A stretch of DNA of 64,000 bases from the NCBI RefSeq assembly GCF_000277405.1, contig NC_017741.1, positions 310,001-374,000 of the forward strand. The letters run 5' to 3'. The stretch comes from Helicobacter pylori Shi112 (GTDB taxonomy: Bacteria > Campylobacterota > Campylobacteria > Campylobacterales > Helicobacteraceae). The position numbers were made by a program, and so were the translations under genes. Positions 1-8,911 of the stretch are shown here, in pieces. The stretch's first letter is position 1, and each line of letters begins with the position of its first letter. The notes under the pieces are model-generated. The model had not been told where the DNA came from. It was given only the letters and a program-made list of their open reading frames with translations, and searched no databases.

Positions 1-738
1 GGGATTTCTTTAGATCGTGAGACTTTGGGGTTAGGGAGTTTTATTGAAAAAAATATTTGTAGCAGCGCATCGTCTTGTTTTAGCAAGGGCCAGCTTATCT
101 ATAAGAAAGGGCTAGATAGATCCATAAACATCATCAGTGCGAGCTTGGATCAGTTTGAAAATTCGGCTAGTTCTCTTTATAAGATTTCTTATATCCCTAA
201 CCTCTTTTCGCTCAAAGATTACCAGTCAGCGAGCATGAACGGCTTTGGGGCTAAGATGGGTTATAAACAATTTTTCACCCATAAGAAAAATATCGGCTTA
301 AGGTATTACGGGTTTTTGGATTATGGCTATGCGAATTTTGGCGATACGAATTTAAAAGTGGGAGCGAATCTTGTTACTTATGGGGTAGGAACGGATTTTT
401 TATACAATGTGTATGAACGCTCTAGAAGGAGGGAAAGGACTACAATCGGCCTTTTCTTTGGCGCTCAAATTGCAGGGCAAACTTGGAGCACTAATGTAAC
501 GAACTTATTGAGCGGGCAAAGGCCTGATGTCAAGTCCAGTTCGTTCCAATTCTTGTTTGATTTGGGCGTGCGCACCAACTTTGCAAAAACCAATTTCAAT
601 AAGCACAGGCTAGACCAAGGGATAGAATTTGGGGTGAAAATCCCTGTTATCGCTCATAAATATTTCGCAACCCAAGGCTCAAGCGCAAGCTATATGAGGA
701 ATTTTAGCTTCTATGTGGGCTATTCAGTCGGTTTTTAA
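1..738 (+). CDS. hopF: Hop-family outer membrane protein, C-terminal part (HopF-like)
   Basis: The gene is open from the first base of the window, so only the last 245 residues are present. They are the C-terminal beta-barrel half of a Helicobacter Hop porin/adhesin. Alternating aromatic strands (NIGLRYYGFLDYGY, FQFLFDLGVRTNFA, GIEFGVKIP) lead to a terminal Phe (VGYSVGF), the usual signal for outer-membrane insertion. The segment is strongly similar to the C-terminus of the next gene, which is expected within this paralogous family. Position immediately before a second Hop gene and purA matches the hopF-hopG-purA order I recall (HP0252-HP0255). The exact paralogue name rests on synteny only, because the variable N-terminal half is missing. 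Confidence 0.85.
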   Translation, partial: GISLDRETLGLGSFIEKNICSSASSCFSKGQLIYKKGLDRSINIISASLDQFENSASSLYKISYIPNLFSLKDYQSASMNGFGAKMGYKQFFTHKKNIGLRYYGFLDYGYANFGDTNLKVGANLVTYGVGTDFLYNVYERSRRRERTTIGLFFGAQIAGQTWSTNVTNLLSGQRPDVKSSSFQFLFDLGVRTNFAKTNFNKHRLDQGIEFGVKIPVIAHKYFATQGSSASYMRNFSFYVGYSVGF

Positions 739-750
739 GGAAGGCTCTTG

Positions 751-2163
751 ATGAAAAATACCAATACAAAAGAGATAAAGAATACAAGAATGAAAAAAGG
801 TTATAGTCAATACCACGCGCTCAAAAAAGGGCTTTTAAAAACCGCTCTGCTTTTTAGCCTTCCTTTAAGCATGGCGTTAGCTGAAGACGATGGCTTTTAT
901 ATGGGAGTGGGCTATCAAATCGGCGGCGCGCAACAAAACATCAATAACAAAGGCAGCACCCTAAGGAATAATGTCATTGATGATTTCCGCCAAGTGGGCG
1001 TGGGTATGGCAGGGAGTAATGGGCTTTTAGCTTTAGCGACAAACACGACCATGGACGCTCTTTTAGGGATAGGCAATCAAATTGTCAATACTAATACAAC
1101 TGTTGGCAACAACAACCTAGAATTAACCCAGTTTAAAAAAGTACTCCCCCAAATTGAGCAACGCTTTGAGACGAATAAAAACGCTTATAGCGTTCAAGCT
1201 TTGCAAGTGTATTTGAGTAATGTGCTTTATAACTTGGTTAATAATAATGGCAGTAATAATGGAGTAGCTCCTGAATATGTAGGGATTATAAAAGTTCTCT
1301 ATGGTTCTCAAAATGAATTCGCTCTCTTAGCTACGGAGAGTGTGGCGCTTTTAAACGCGCTTACAAGGGTGAATCTGGATAGCAATTCGGTGTTTTTAAA
1401 AGGGCTTTTAGCCCAAATGCAGCTTTTTAATGACACTTCTTCAGCAAAGCTAGGCCAGATCGCAGAAGGCTTGGAGAAGAGCGGTGGTGTAGGATCAATG
1501 CTCCAAAAGGATGTGAAAACCATCTCGGATCGAATCGCTACTTACCAAGAGAATCTAAAACAGCTAGGAGGAATGCTGAATAATTACGATGAGCCCTACT
1601 TGCCCCAATTTGGGCCAGGAAAAAGCTCTCAGCATGGGGTTATTAATGGCTTTGGCATTCAAATGGGCTATAAGCAATTTTTTGGGAGCAAGAGGAATAT
1701 AGGCTTACGGTATTACGCTTTCTTTGATTATGGCTTTACGCAATTGGGCAGTCTTAGCAGCGCTGTTAAAGCGAATATCTTTACTTATGGCGCTGGCACA
1801 GACTTTTTATGGAATATCTTTAGGAGGGTTTTTAGCGATCAGTCCTTGAATGTGGGGGTGTTTGGGGGCATTCAAATAGCGGGTAACACTTGGGATAGCT
1901 CTTTAAGAGGTCAAATTGAAAACTCGTTTAAAGAAACCCCCACTCCCACGAATTTCCAATTTTTGTTTAATTTGGGCTTAAGGGCTCATTTTGCCAGCAC
2001 CATGCACCGCCGGTTTTTGAGCGCGTCTCAAAGCATTCAGCATGGGATGGAATTTGGCGTGAAAATCCCGGCTATCAATCAAAGGTATTTGAAAGCGAAT
2101 GGGGCTGATGTGGATTACAGGCGTTTGTATGCGTTCTATATCAATTACACGATAGGTTTTTAA
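751..2163 (+). CDS. hopG: Hop-family outer membrane protein (HopG-like)
   Basis: This is a complete Hop outer membrane protein of about 470 residues. A basic N-terminus is followed by a hydrophobic signal segment (LLKTALLFSLPLSMALA, cleavage probably after LALA or just before EDDGFY). After cleavage comes the typical Hop N-terminus (DGFYMGVGYQIGGA). The central part is Asn/Leu-rich and helical, and a C-terminal barrel ends in INYTIGF with terminal Phe. The ATG at 751 is chosen because AAGGAAGG lies just upstream; an internal ATG at 790 (MKKGYSQ) would give a more conventional signal peptide length and is possible. It follows the upstream hop gene by 12 bases, so the two could be co-transcribed. 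Ligand and adhesin role cannot be read from sequence. Confidence 0.88.
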   Translation: MKNTNTKEIKNTRMKKGYSQYHALKKGLLKTALLFSLPLSMALAEDDGFYMGVGYQIGGAQQNINNKGSTLRNNVIDDFRQVGVGMAGSNGLLALATNTTMDALLGIGNQIVNTNTTVGNNNLELTQFKKVLPQIEQRFETNKNAYSVQALQVYLSNVLYNLVNNNGSNNGVAPEYVGIIKVLYGSQNEFALLATESVALLNALTRVNLDSNSVFLKGLLAQMQLFNDTSSAKLGQIAEGLEKSGGVGSMLQKDVKTISDRIATYQENLKQLGGMLNNYDEPYLPQFGPGKSSQHGVINGFGIQMGYKQFFGSKRNIGLRYYAFFDYGFTQLGSLSSAVKANIFTYGAGTDFLWNIFRRVFSDQSLNVGVFGGIQIAGNTWDSSLRGQIENSFKETPTPTNFQFLFNLGLRAHFASTMHRRFLSASQSIQHGMEFGVKIPAINQRYLKANGADVDYRRLYAFYINYTIGF

Positions 2164-2204
2164 GCTCTTTTTAGGGCTTATAAAGAGGCTTTTTACTTTT
2201 TTTT
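2163..2204 (+). terminator. Probable rho-independent terminator after hopG
   Basis: An imperfect stem pairs AGCTCTTT (2163-2170) with AAAGAGGCT (2182-2190), with one bulged base. It is followed by five T and, after AC, eight more T. It lies between hopG and purA and fits an intrinsic terminator, although the stem is short and AT-rich. Confidence 0.5.
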
Positions 2205-2261
2205 GGTATTCTAACGAGCTTTTAAACAATCCAATCTACTTTGTTTTAAGGATAATATTTT

Positions 2262-3497
2262 ATGGCAGATGTCGTTGTGGGGATCCAGTGGGGAGATGAG
2301 GGGAAAGGAAAAATTGTTGATAGGATCGCTAAAGATTATGACTTTGTGGTGCGCTATCAAGGCGGGCATAATGCCGGGCATACCATTGTGCATAAGGGGG
2401 TTAAGCATTCTTTGCATTTAATGCCCTCAGGGGTTTTATACCCACAATGCAAGAACATCATTTCTAGTGCGGTGGTCGTGAGCATTAAGGATTTGTGCGA
2501 AGAAATCAGCGCGTTTGAGAATTTAGAAAATCGTTTGTTCATCAGCGACAGAGCCCATGTGATCTTGCCTTATCATGCCAAAAAAGACGCTTTTAAAGAA
2601 AAATCTCAAAACATCGGCACGACTAAAAAAGGCATAGGCCCTTGCTATGAGGATAAAATGGCAAGGAGCGGGATAAGAATGGGGGATTTATTAGACGACA
2701 AGATCTTAGAAGAAAGGCTAAACGCTCATTTCAAAGCCATTGATCCTTTTAAGGAAGCGTATGATTTGGGCGAGAATTACGAAAAAGATTTGAGAGAGTA
2801 TTTTAAAACTTATATTCCAAAAATCTGCCCCTTTATCAAAGACACGACAAGCATGCTGATAGAAGCGAACCAAAAGGGTGAAAAAATCCTACTAGAAGGG
2901 GCGCAAGGCACGCTTTTAGACATTGATTTAGGGACTTACCCTTTTGTAACAAGCTCTAACACCACGAGCGCTAGTGCATGCGTGAGCACCGGCTTAAACC
3001 CTAAAGCGATCAATGAAGTGATAGGCATCACGAAAGCCTACTCCACTCGTGTGGGTAATGGGCCTTTCCCTAGCGAAGACACTACACCCATGGGCGATCA
3101 TTTAAGGACTAAGGGCGCGGAGTTTGGCACGACAACCAAACGCCCAAGGCGTTGCGGGTGGTTGGATTTGGTGGCTTTAAAATACGCTTGCGCTTTGAAT
3201 GGTTGCACGCAATTAGCTTTAATGAAATTAGATGTTTTAGACGGGATTGATGCGATTAAGGTGTGCGTGGCTTATGAAAGAAAGGGCGAAAGATTAGAGG
3301 CTTTCCCTAGCGATCTGAAAGATTGCACGCCGATCTATCAAACTTTTAAAGGCTGGGAAAAAAGCGTGGGCGTGAGAAAACTAGACGATTTAGAGCCAAA
3401 CGCTAGAGAGTATATCCGTTTTATTGAAAAAGAAGTGGGGGTAAAAATCCGCCTTATTTCTACAAGCCCTGAAAGAGAAGACACGATTTTTCTATGA
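2262..3497 (+). CDS. purA: Adenylosuccinate synthetase
   Basis: PurA joins IMP and aspartate using GTP to form adenylosuccinate, the first committed step from IMP to AMP, in the cytoplasm. The 411-residue length is normal for the family. The N-terminal VVGIQWGDEGKGKIVD is the PurA phosphate-binding signature, with the catalytic Asp in the WGDEGKGK loop and the HNAGHT motif holding the catalytic His. QGTLLDIDLGTYPFVTSS, GRRCGWLD-type (PRRCGWLDLVALKYA) and the C-terminal RISTSPER-like base-binding segment are present. Start ATG follows AAGGATAAT. The downstream flagellar-type gene overlaps the stop by four bases (ATGA), so PurA probably heads this operon. Confidence 0.97.
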   Translation: MADVVVGIQWGDEGKGKIVDRIAKDYDFVVRYQGGHNAGHTIVHKGVKHSLHLMPSGVLYPQCKNIISSAVVVSIKDLCEEISAFENLENRLFISDRAHVILPYHAKKDAFKEKSQNIGTTKKGIGPCYEDKMARSGIRMGDLLDDKILEERLNAHFKAIDPFKEAYDLGENYEKDLREYFKTYIPKICPFIKDTTSMLIEANQKGEKILLEGAQGTLLDIDLGTYPFVTSSNTTSASACVSTGLNPKAINEVIGITKAYSTRVGNGPFPSEDTTPMGDHLRTKGAEFGTTTKRPRRCGWLDLVALKYACALNGCTQLALMKLDVLDGIDAIKVCVAYERKGERLEAFPSDLKDCTPIYQTFKGWEKSVGVRKLDDLEPNAREYIRFIEKEVGVKIRLISTSPEREDTIFL

Positions 3498-3922
3498 AAA
3501 AATTCGCTTCTGTATTGGTGCAATTAAAAATCCTTGCATTAGAAAAAATAGAGCAAAAGCTTAAAAGCAAGCGTTTAGAATTGCAGCAAAATGAGCGAGA
3601 AATTTTGGACAAACAAGCCCAACTGAGCGCGTTTAAAAACCCTGAATTGGGGGGAATGAGCCTTTTTTTACAAACCCAGCAATTAAAAAGTGCTATAAGA
3701 ATGGAGATAGAATATTACCAACAAGAAAGCGAGAATTTAAATAAGGATTTAAAAATTTTAGAAAAAGAGTATCTTTTGGCTAACCAGGAATTAGAAAAAG
3801 CTAAAATCATTTTAGAAAATGAGAAGCGAAAAGAAAAGGAAATTTTGGAAAAAAAAGAGCAGGCTCTTTTAGACGAAAACGCCATGATTTTACACTGGCA
3901 AAAAGAGGGCTTGCATGCGTAA
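3494..3922 (+). CDS. FliJ-like coiled-coil flagellar protein
   Basis: This 142-residue protein is almost entirely charged heptad-like helix (Lys/Glu/Leu/Gln-rich, from about residue 12 to 135). That fits the antiparallel coiled coil of FliJ, which escorts chaperones and activates the flagellar export ATPase. FliJ sequences are weakly conserved, so the assignment rests on length, architecture and my memory that HP0256, in this position next to purA, is described as a FliJ homologue needed for normal motility. It overlaps purA by four bases and the next gene by eight. A generic coiled-coil protein is the alternative. Confidence 0.65.
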   Translation: MKKFASVLVQLKILALEKIEQKLKSKRLELQQNEREILDKQAQLSAFKNPELGGMSLFLQTQQLKSAIRMEIEYYQQESENLNKDLKILEKEYLLANQELEKAKIILENEKRKEKEILEKKEQALLDENAMILHWQKEGLHA

Positions 3923-4592
3923 AATCTTGTTAATGGGCTTGATTTTACAAGCACTCTTTGGCGAAGAAGCCACGCAAGAATTGTTGCAATGCTCTGCGAT
4001 TTTTGAATCCAAAAAAGCCGAATTGAAAGACGATTTGCGCCGATTGGGCGAAAAAGAGCAGTCTTTAAGGATCTTGCAAACCGAAAACGCCCGCCTTTTA
4101 GATGAAAAAAACGATCTGTTAAACAAAAAAGAAAAAGAAGTGGAAGAAAAACTGAAAAATTTAGCCGCTAAAGAAGAAGCCTTTAAAGCCTTACAAACGG
4201 AAGAAAAAAAGCGCCTTAAAAATTTGATAGAAGAAAACGAAAGCATTTTAAGAGGAATCAAGCAGGCTAAAGATAGCAAGATTGGCGAGACTTATTCTAA
4301 AATGAAAGATTCTAAGTCCGCCTTGATTTTAGAAAATCTACCCACTCAAAACGCCCTAGAAATTTTAATGGCGCTAAAACCCCAAGAACTCGGTAAAATT
4401 TTAGCCAAAATGGATCCTAAAAAAGCGGCGGCTTTGACAGAGTTGTGGCAAAAACCCCCACGAGAAAATAAAGAAATCCCAAAAACCATACCACCCATGC
4501 CCCCTATAGCTCCCATGCCCCCTATAGCTCCCACGCCTTCAAAAGAGCCGATGATAAAAGATCCTAACACCAAAGAGCCTGCAGGGGTATGA
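3915..4592 (+). CDS. MotE/FlgY-like periplasmic flagellar protein
   Basis: The 225-residue product has an N-terminal signal (RKILLMGLILQALFGEE). A long coiled coil follows (about residues 35-120), then a helical module at about 138-175 (LPTQNALEILMALKPQELGK...MDPKKAAALTELW) that resembles the MgtE N-terminal fold used by MotE. The tail is Pro/Met-rich with the hexapeptide PMPPIA twice. MotE assists stator assembly in the periplasm. I recall that the related H. pylori protein FlgY belongs to the spoke/ring structures of the motor, and this gene is a candidate. Adjacency to a FliJ-like gene supports a flagellar role. Assignment to FlgY specifically is inference. Confidence 0.6.
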   Translation: MRKILLMGLILQALFGEEATQELLQCSAIFESKKAELKDDLRRLGEKEQSLRILQTENARLLDEKNDLLNKKEKEVEEKLKNLAAKEEAFKALQTEEKKRLKNLIEENESILRGIKQAKDSKIGETYSKMKDSKSALILENLPTQNALEILMALKPQELGKILAKMDPKKAAALTELWQKPPRENKEIPKTIPPMPPIAPMPPIAPTPSKEPMIKDPNTKEPAGV

Positions 4593-5638
4593 TGTTCATT
4601 GTAGCGGTTTTAATGCTGGCGTTTTTAATCTTTGTCCATGAATTAGGGCATTTCACTATCGCTAGGATTTGTGGGGTCAAGGTAGAAGTCTTTAGCATTG
4701 GTTTTGGTAAAAAACTCTGTTTTTTTAAGCTTTTTGGCACGCAATTCGCTTTGTCTTTGATCCCGCTTGGGGGCTATGTGAAATTAAAGGGCATGGATAA
4801 AGAAGAAAATGAAACGAATGAAAGCGCGAATGATAGCTATGCGCAAAAAAGCCCTTTCCAAAAGCTATGGATACTATTTGGGGGGGCGTTTTTTAATTTT
4901 CTTTTTGCGATTTTAGTGTATTTTTTTCTGGCATTGGGTGGGGAAAAAGTCTTACTGCCCGTCATTGGCGATTTGGAAAAAAACGCGCTAGAAGCTGGGC
5001 TATTAAAGGGGGATAAAATCCTTTCTATCAACCACAAAAAAATAGCGAGTTTTAGAGAGATTAGAAGCGTAGTGGCGCATGCTAGAGGCGAGTTGGTTTT
5101 AGAAATAGAGCGCAACCATCAGATTTTAGAAAAACGACTGACCCCCAAAATCGTGGCAGTGATAAGCGATTCTAACGATCCTAATGAAATCATCAAATAT
5201 AAAGTAATAGGCATTAAGCCGGACATGCAAAAAACAGGCGTTGTTTCTTATTCCTTGTTTCAAGCGTTTGAAAAGGCCTTGAGTCGGTTTAAAGAGGGCG
5301 TTGTTTTGATTGTGGATTCTTTAAGGCGTTTGATTACAGGGAGCGCTTCAGTTAAAGAATTGAGCGGGGTGGTAGGCATTGTGGGAGCGTTAAGCCATGC
5401 GAGTAGTGTGAGCATGCTTTTGTTGTTTGGGGCGTTTTTGTCTATCAATTTAGGGATTTTAAATTTATTACCCGTTCCAGCGCTAGATGGGGCGCAAATG
5501 TTAGGGGTTGTTTTTAAAAATATTTTTAAGATCGCGTTGCCGGCGTTTATGCAAAATGCGTTGTGGCTAGCGGGTGTGGGGTTTTTGGTTTTTATCATGT
5601 TTTTAGGGCTTTTCAATGACCTCACTCGTTTGCTATAA
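4589..5638 (+). CDS. rseP: Site-2 family membrane metalloprotease (RseP type)
   Basis: RseP-type proteases cut transmembrane segments of anti-sigma factors and leftover signal peptides within the inner membrane. The first membrane helix carries the zinc motif HELGH (His17, Glu18, His21) and the last part carries NLLPVPALDGAQ, matching the NxxPxPxLDG motif that provides the third metal ligand. A single PDZ domain lies between (about residues 120-200, GDKILSINHKKI). At 349 residues it is the short, one-PDZ form. ATG at 4589 and ATG at 4592 are adjacent; CAGGGG upstream favours 4592. It overlaps the preceding gene by four bases. The substrate is unknown, since no RseA homologue is visible here. 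Confidence 0.9.
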   Translation: MMFIVAVLMLAFLIFVHELGHFTIARICGVKVEVFSIGFGKKLCFFKLFGTQFALSLIPLGGYVKLKGMDKEENETNESANDSYAQKSPFQKLWILFGGAFFNFLFAILVYFFLALGGEKVLLPVIGDLEKNALEAGLLKGDKILSINHKKIASFREIRSVVAHARGELVLEIERNHQILEKRLTPKIVAVISDSNDPNEIIKYKVIGIKPDMQKTGVVSYSLFQAFEKALSRFKEGVVLIVDSLRRLITGSASVKELSGVVGIVGALSHASSVSMLLLFGAFLSINLGILNLLPVPALDGAQMLGVVFKNIFKIALPAFMQNALWLAGVGFLVFIMFLGLFNDLTRLL

Positions 5639-5650
5639 AAGGGGGAGTTG

Positions 5651-6913
5651 GTGGATGTATTGAGCGTGAGCGAAATCAATGCGCAAATCAAAGCCCTTTT
5701 AGAAGCGACTTTTTTGCAAGTTAGGGTTCAAGGGGAAGTGAGTAATTTGACGATCCATAAGGTGAGCGGCCATGCGTATTTTTCGCTCAAAGACAGCCAG
5801 TCAGTCATCAGATGCGTGCTGTTTAAAGGGAACGCTAACAGGCTCAAATTCGCTTTAAAAGAAGGGCAGGAAGTGGTTGTTTCTGGGGGCATTAGCGCGT
5901 ATGTTCCAAGGGGGGATTATCAAATCAATTGCTTTGAAATAGAGCCTAAAGATATAGGTTCATTAACCCTAGCTTTAGAGCAATTGAAAGAAAAATTACG
6001 CCTTAAGGGTTATTTTGATGAAGCCAATAAATTACCCAAACCGCATTTTCCTAAACGAGTGGCAGTCATCACTTCTCAAAATTCAGCCGCTTGGGCGGAC
6101 ATGAAAAAGATCGCTTCCAAACGATGGCCGATGTGCGAATTGGTTTGCATCAATGCGTTAATGCAAGGGGAGGGCTGCGTTCAAAGCGTGGTGGAGAGCA
6201 TCGCTTATGCGGATAGCTTTCATGACACAAAAAACGCTTTTGATGCGATTGTGGTGGCTAGGGGTGGGGGGAGCATGGAGGATTTGTATCCTTTCAATGA
6301 TGAGAAAATCGCTGATGCATTGCATTTGGCTAAAACTTTCAGCATGTCAGCTATTGGGCATGAGAGCGATTTTTTATTGAGCGATTTGGTAGCGGATTTA
6401 AGGGCTTCTACGCCTTCAAACGCGATGGAGATTTTACTCCCTAGCAGCGATGAATGGTGGCAAAGACTTGATGGGTTTAATGTGAAATTGCACCGCTCTT
6501 TTAAAATTTTGCTCCATCAAAAAAAGGTGCATTTAGAGCATTTAGAGGTTTCTTTAAAACGATTGAGTTTTGAAAACAAGCACCATTTAAACGCTTTAAA
6601 GCTAGAGAAATTAAAAATCGCTTTAGAAAATAAAACCCTAGAATTTTTACGCTTTAAAAAAACGCTTTTAGAAAAAATCTCTACTCAAACATTAACAAGC
6701 CCTTTTTTACAAACTAAAACAGAGCGATTGAACGCACTAGAGAACGCCCTTAAACTCGCTCATGCAAATTTGAAATTACCCCAATTTGGGGCGTTTGTGA
6801 GCAAAAATAACCAAGCGATAGAGTTAGAGGCATTAAAAAGGGGCGACAAAATTGAATTGAGCAATGAAAAAGCCAGAGCGAGCGCTGAAATTTTAAGCGT
6901 GGATAGGGTGTAG
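5651..6913 (+). CDS. xseA: Exodeoxyribonuclease VII large subunit
   Basis: XseA with XseB degrades single-stranded DNA to short oligonucleotides in both directions. An N-terminal OB fold (LQVRVQGEVSNLTIHKVSGHAYFSLKD) binds DNA. The catalytic region contains RVAVITSQNSAAWADM, DAIVVARGGGSMEDLYPFNDE and SAIGHESDFLLSDLVADLRASTPSNA, the standard family blocks. A C-terminal coiled coil follows. The length of 420 residues is usual. The start could be TTG at 5648 or GTG at 5651; GTG is preferred because GGGGGAG ends directly at 5647. The gene ends 19 bases from the convergent methyltransferase gene. The small subunit gene xseB is not in the window. Confidence 0.95.
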   Translation: MDVLSVSEINAQIKALLEATFLQVRVQGEVSNLTIHKVSGHAYFSLKDSQSVIRCVLFKGNANRLKFALKEGQEVVVSGGISAYVPRGDYQINCFEIEPKDIGSLTLALEQLKEKLRLKGYFDEANKLPKPHFPKRVAVITSQNSAAWADMKKIASKRWPMCELVCINALMQGEGCVQSVVESIAYADSFHDTKNAFDAIVVARGGGSMEDLYPFNDEKIADALHLAKTFSMSAIGHESDFLLSDLVADLRASTPSNAMEILLPSSDEWWQRLDGFNVKLHRSFKILLHQKKVHLEHLEVSLKRLSFENKHHLNALKLEKLKIALENKTLEFLRFKKTLLEKISTQTLTSPFLQTKTERLNALENALKLAHANLKLPQFGAFVSKNNQAIELEALKRGDKIELSNEKARASAEILSVDRV

Positions 6914-6931
6914 GGGTTTGAAAAATAATAT

Positions 6932-8131
6932 TTAAAATAAAATAGATTTTGTTTTTAAAATTTCGTATTCACTTCTTTTAACAATCTTTTCTAAACGCAA
7001 TAGCATGATGTTTGAAATCGTGTTTTTATATCCCTTGTTTTTCAAAATGCTAGCAGCTTGTGGGTTATTTTTAATTTTTTCTTCTTTTTGGCACAAATAA
7101 AAAGACCAATTCAAATAATAATCCTTATTAACTTCTATAACCGCTTGCGCTGTTGTCCCGCTACCTGCAAAAAAATCTAAAATAATAGAATCTTTGGGGG
7201 TGGAGCATAATAATAAATATTTAATCAATGCTACAGGTTTTGGCGTCTTAAAAAGACCCTTTAAGCCTAATTTTTCTAAATCTTTTGTGCCTTGTCGGCT
7301 ATAAAAATCCAGCACGCTCAAACAATTATCTTGTGATTCTTTTAGGTAATATTTTTCATAAGGGCGATTATTCTTAAAAATAAGTCTATTTTGATAATAT
7401 AATTCCTTAAGCTTTTCATCACTGCTCCACCCTCTGCTTTTTAGGGGTTCTAAAAAAAGATTGATTTCTTGTATCGCTACACTACGCGGATTTGAAGGCG
7501 TAGATAAATCTTTAGCGAAATAAATCTCACCTTTTTCATCCACTAAATTATAATTTTTTAAAAAATTAAAATGTTCTTTTTGAGATAACTCTTTGATTTG
7601 TTCTTTTAAAACAAGTTGGGCTTGAGCTTGTCCTTTTTGTTTAAAAACATTCTTAATCATTCGCATTAAATCTTTTAATGGTTTAGCATAAATGGGCAAA
7701 AGCGTTCGTAAGATTTTAAAACCAGGAGCGAATGCTTTATTTTTAGCGTAGCTTAAAACATATTCATGGGTAATATTGATGTGTTTAGCGTTAGACCTTG
7801 TGGCTTGTTTAGTGATAAAAGTGCCTAAAAAATTGCATGTTCCAAAAATTTCATTGGCAATGATTTTAACTTCAGCCATTTTATTATCATCTATAGAAAT
7901 AAAAATACAACCACTTTGTTTTAACACAGCCTTTGCTAAAATCAAATGTTCTTTAATCCATTTTTCATAGTCAGCATGAGCGTCTTCATATTCAAAGTTA
8001 GAACTCTTAGTGTTATAAGGGGGGTCTATATAGATAGTTTGGATGCTTTCTTTTTCTATTCTTTTCAAACATTCCAAAGCTTCCATAATAAAAACTTTAT
8101 GCAAGATGGTTTTCCCAAGAAAAATGACCAA
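6932..8131 (-). CDS. Type II DNA adenine methyltransferase (beta class)
   Basis: This 399-residue enzyme transfers a methyl group from S-adenosylmethionine to adenine. The catalytic motif IV is DPPY at residues 36-39 (YIDPPYNT) and the AdoMet motif is FAGSG near residue 323 (ILDFFAGSGTTAQ). The order DPPY then FxGxG defines the beta class. The start at 8131 gives a short N-terminus before DPPY that resembles Mod-type enzymes. It overlaps the upstream nuclease gene by 35 bases in another frame, so the pair is translated from one transcript. I recall the equivalent gene as HP0260 (M.HpyAX, TCNNGA), but the target sequence cannot be read from the protein. The gene looks intact. Confidence 0.87.
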   Translation of the reverse strand: MVIFLGKTILHKVFIMEALECLKRIEKESIQTIYIDPPYNTKSSNFEYEDAHADYEKWIKEHLILAKAVLKQSGCIFISIDDNKMAEVKIIANEIFGTCNFLGTFITKQATRSNAKHINITHEYVLSYAKNKAFAPGFKILRTLLPIYAKPLKDLMRMIKNVFKQKGQAQAQLVLKEQIKELSQKEHFNFLKNYNLVDEKGEIYFAKDLSTPSNPRSVAIQEINLFLEPLKSRGWSSDEKLKELYYQNRLIFKNNRPYEKYYLKESQDNCLSVLDFYSRQGTKDLEKLGLKGLFKTPKPVALIKYLLLCSTPKDSIILDFFAGSGTTAQAVIEVNKDYYLNWSFYLCQKEEKIKNNPQAASILKNKGYKNTISNIMLLRLEKIVKRSEYEILKTKSILF

Positions 8132-8711
8132 ATTTAAGATTAAAAAGATTGATAAGCTCTTGTTCTTTTAAATCAATGGGTTTCATTTTAAAATCAAATT
8201 CTTTAATTAACTTACTAACCCCTATCGTTTGAGTTGAACGCCTGCTCTCATTATGACACTCTTTTACTTTTTGTTCTAAATACAAGCCAATTTTAGGGTG
8301 TTTTCCATAAACAATGAATAAAAGATTAGAAATATTATTCCAAACGCCCACGGCTAAAGTCGTTTTAATATCGCAAAAAACTTTGGCTTTTTCTAAAGTG
8401 GTGTCATTAAAAGTCGCGCTCCAAGTTTTACTTTGAAAGGATACTTGTTTGATTTCTAAAAATTCATCGCTTGAACTTCTTTTGGCATCAAGGCCATGCT
8501 TTTGAATATTGATAAGCTCATAATCTAAATATAGAGCCACCATGCTGTCTCTCAATTCATTCAAAAATGAATCGTTGTCATGTTTATTGTATTTATTTTG
8601 AATTTCTTCAATCGGCTTTAATGCTTGATAGCTTTCTGTAATGAAATTTCTATCAATGGGCTCAAAGTGCCCTTTATTAAAAAATCCCAAAGATTGATTT
8701 AAAAATTGCAT
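8097..8711 (-). CDS. Putative type II restriction endonuclease partnered with the adjacent methyltransferase
   Basis: This 204-residue protein has a plausible PD-(D/E)XK site: Asp75 in GLDAKRSSSD, and Glu86-Ile-Lys88 in DEFLEIKQV, on a predicted strand. It lies directly upstream of, and overlaps, the DPPY methyltransferase on the minus strand, the usual arrangement for a restriction-modification pair. AAGGG six bases before the ATG gives a good ribosome site, and a TAATAT element near 8744-8739 may be its -10 box. The open frame has no internal stop, so the nuclease could be active. Identification rests on the motif and neighbourhood, not on recognised overall similarity. Confidence 0.65.
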   Translation of the reverse strand: MQFLNQSLGFFNKGHFEPIDRNFITESYQALKPIEEIQNKYNKHDNDSFLNELRDSMVALYLDYELINIQKHGLDAKRSSSDEFLEIKQVSFQSKTWSATFNDTTLEKAKVFCDIKTTLAVGVWNNISNLLFIVYGKHPKIGLYLEQKVKECHNESRRSTQTIGVSKLIKEFDFKMKPIDLKEQELINLFNLKFGHFSWENHLA

Positions 8712-8860
8712 ATCTAGCCCTTTGATTGAATTCTGTCAATATTATTTTAGTGAAAATATATTATTCATTAGCAATACTTTTAAGCAGAATGTCTAAAATT
8801 TGCATTTCACTTTTATCATAAGCTTGCTTAAACACCAGCCATTATCAAAAAGTTTTGTAT

Positions 8861-8866
8861 TATAAT
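8861..8866 (+). promoter_or_regulatory. Perfect -10 box (TATAAT) for the plus-strand restriction-modification pair
   Basis: TATAAT lies 45 bases before the ATG at 8912, within the 200-base divergent region between two restriction-modification systems. H. pylori sigma-80 promoters depend mainly on the -10 element, so no clear -35 is expected. Confidence 0.6.
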
Positions 8867-8911
8867 TTGATTGATTTCTATTGATTAAGGTGTTTGAATT
8901 GAGTTTAGCCG

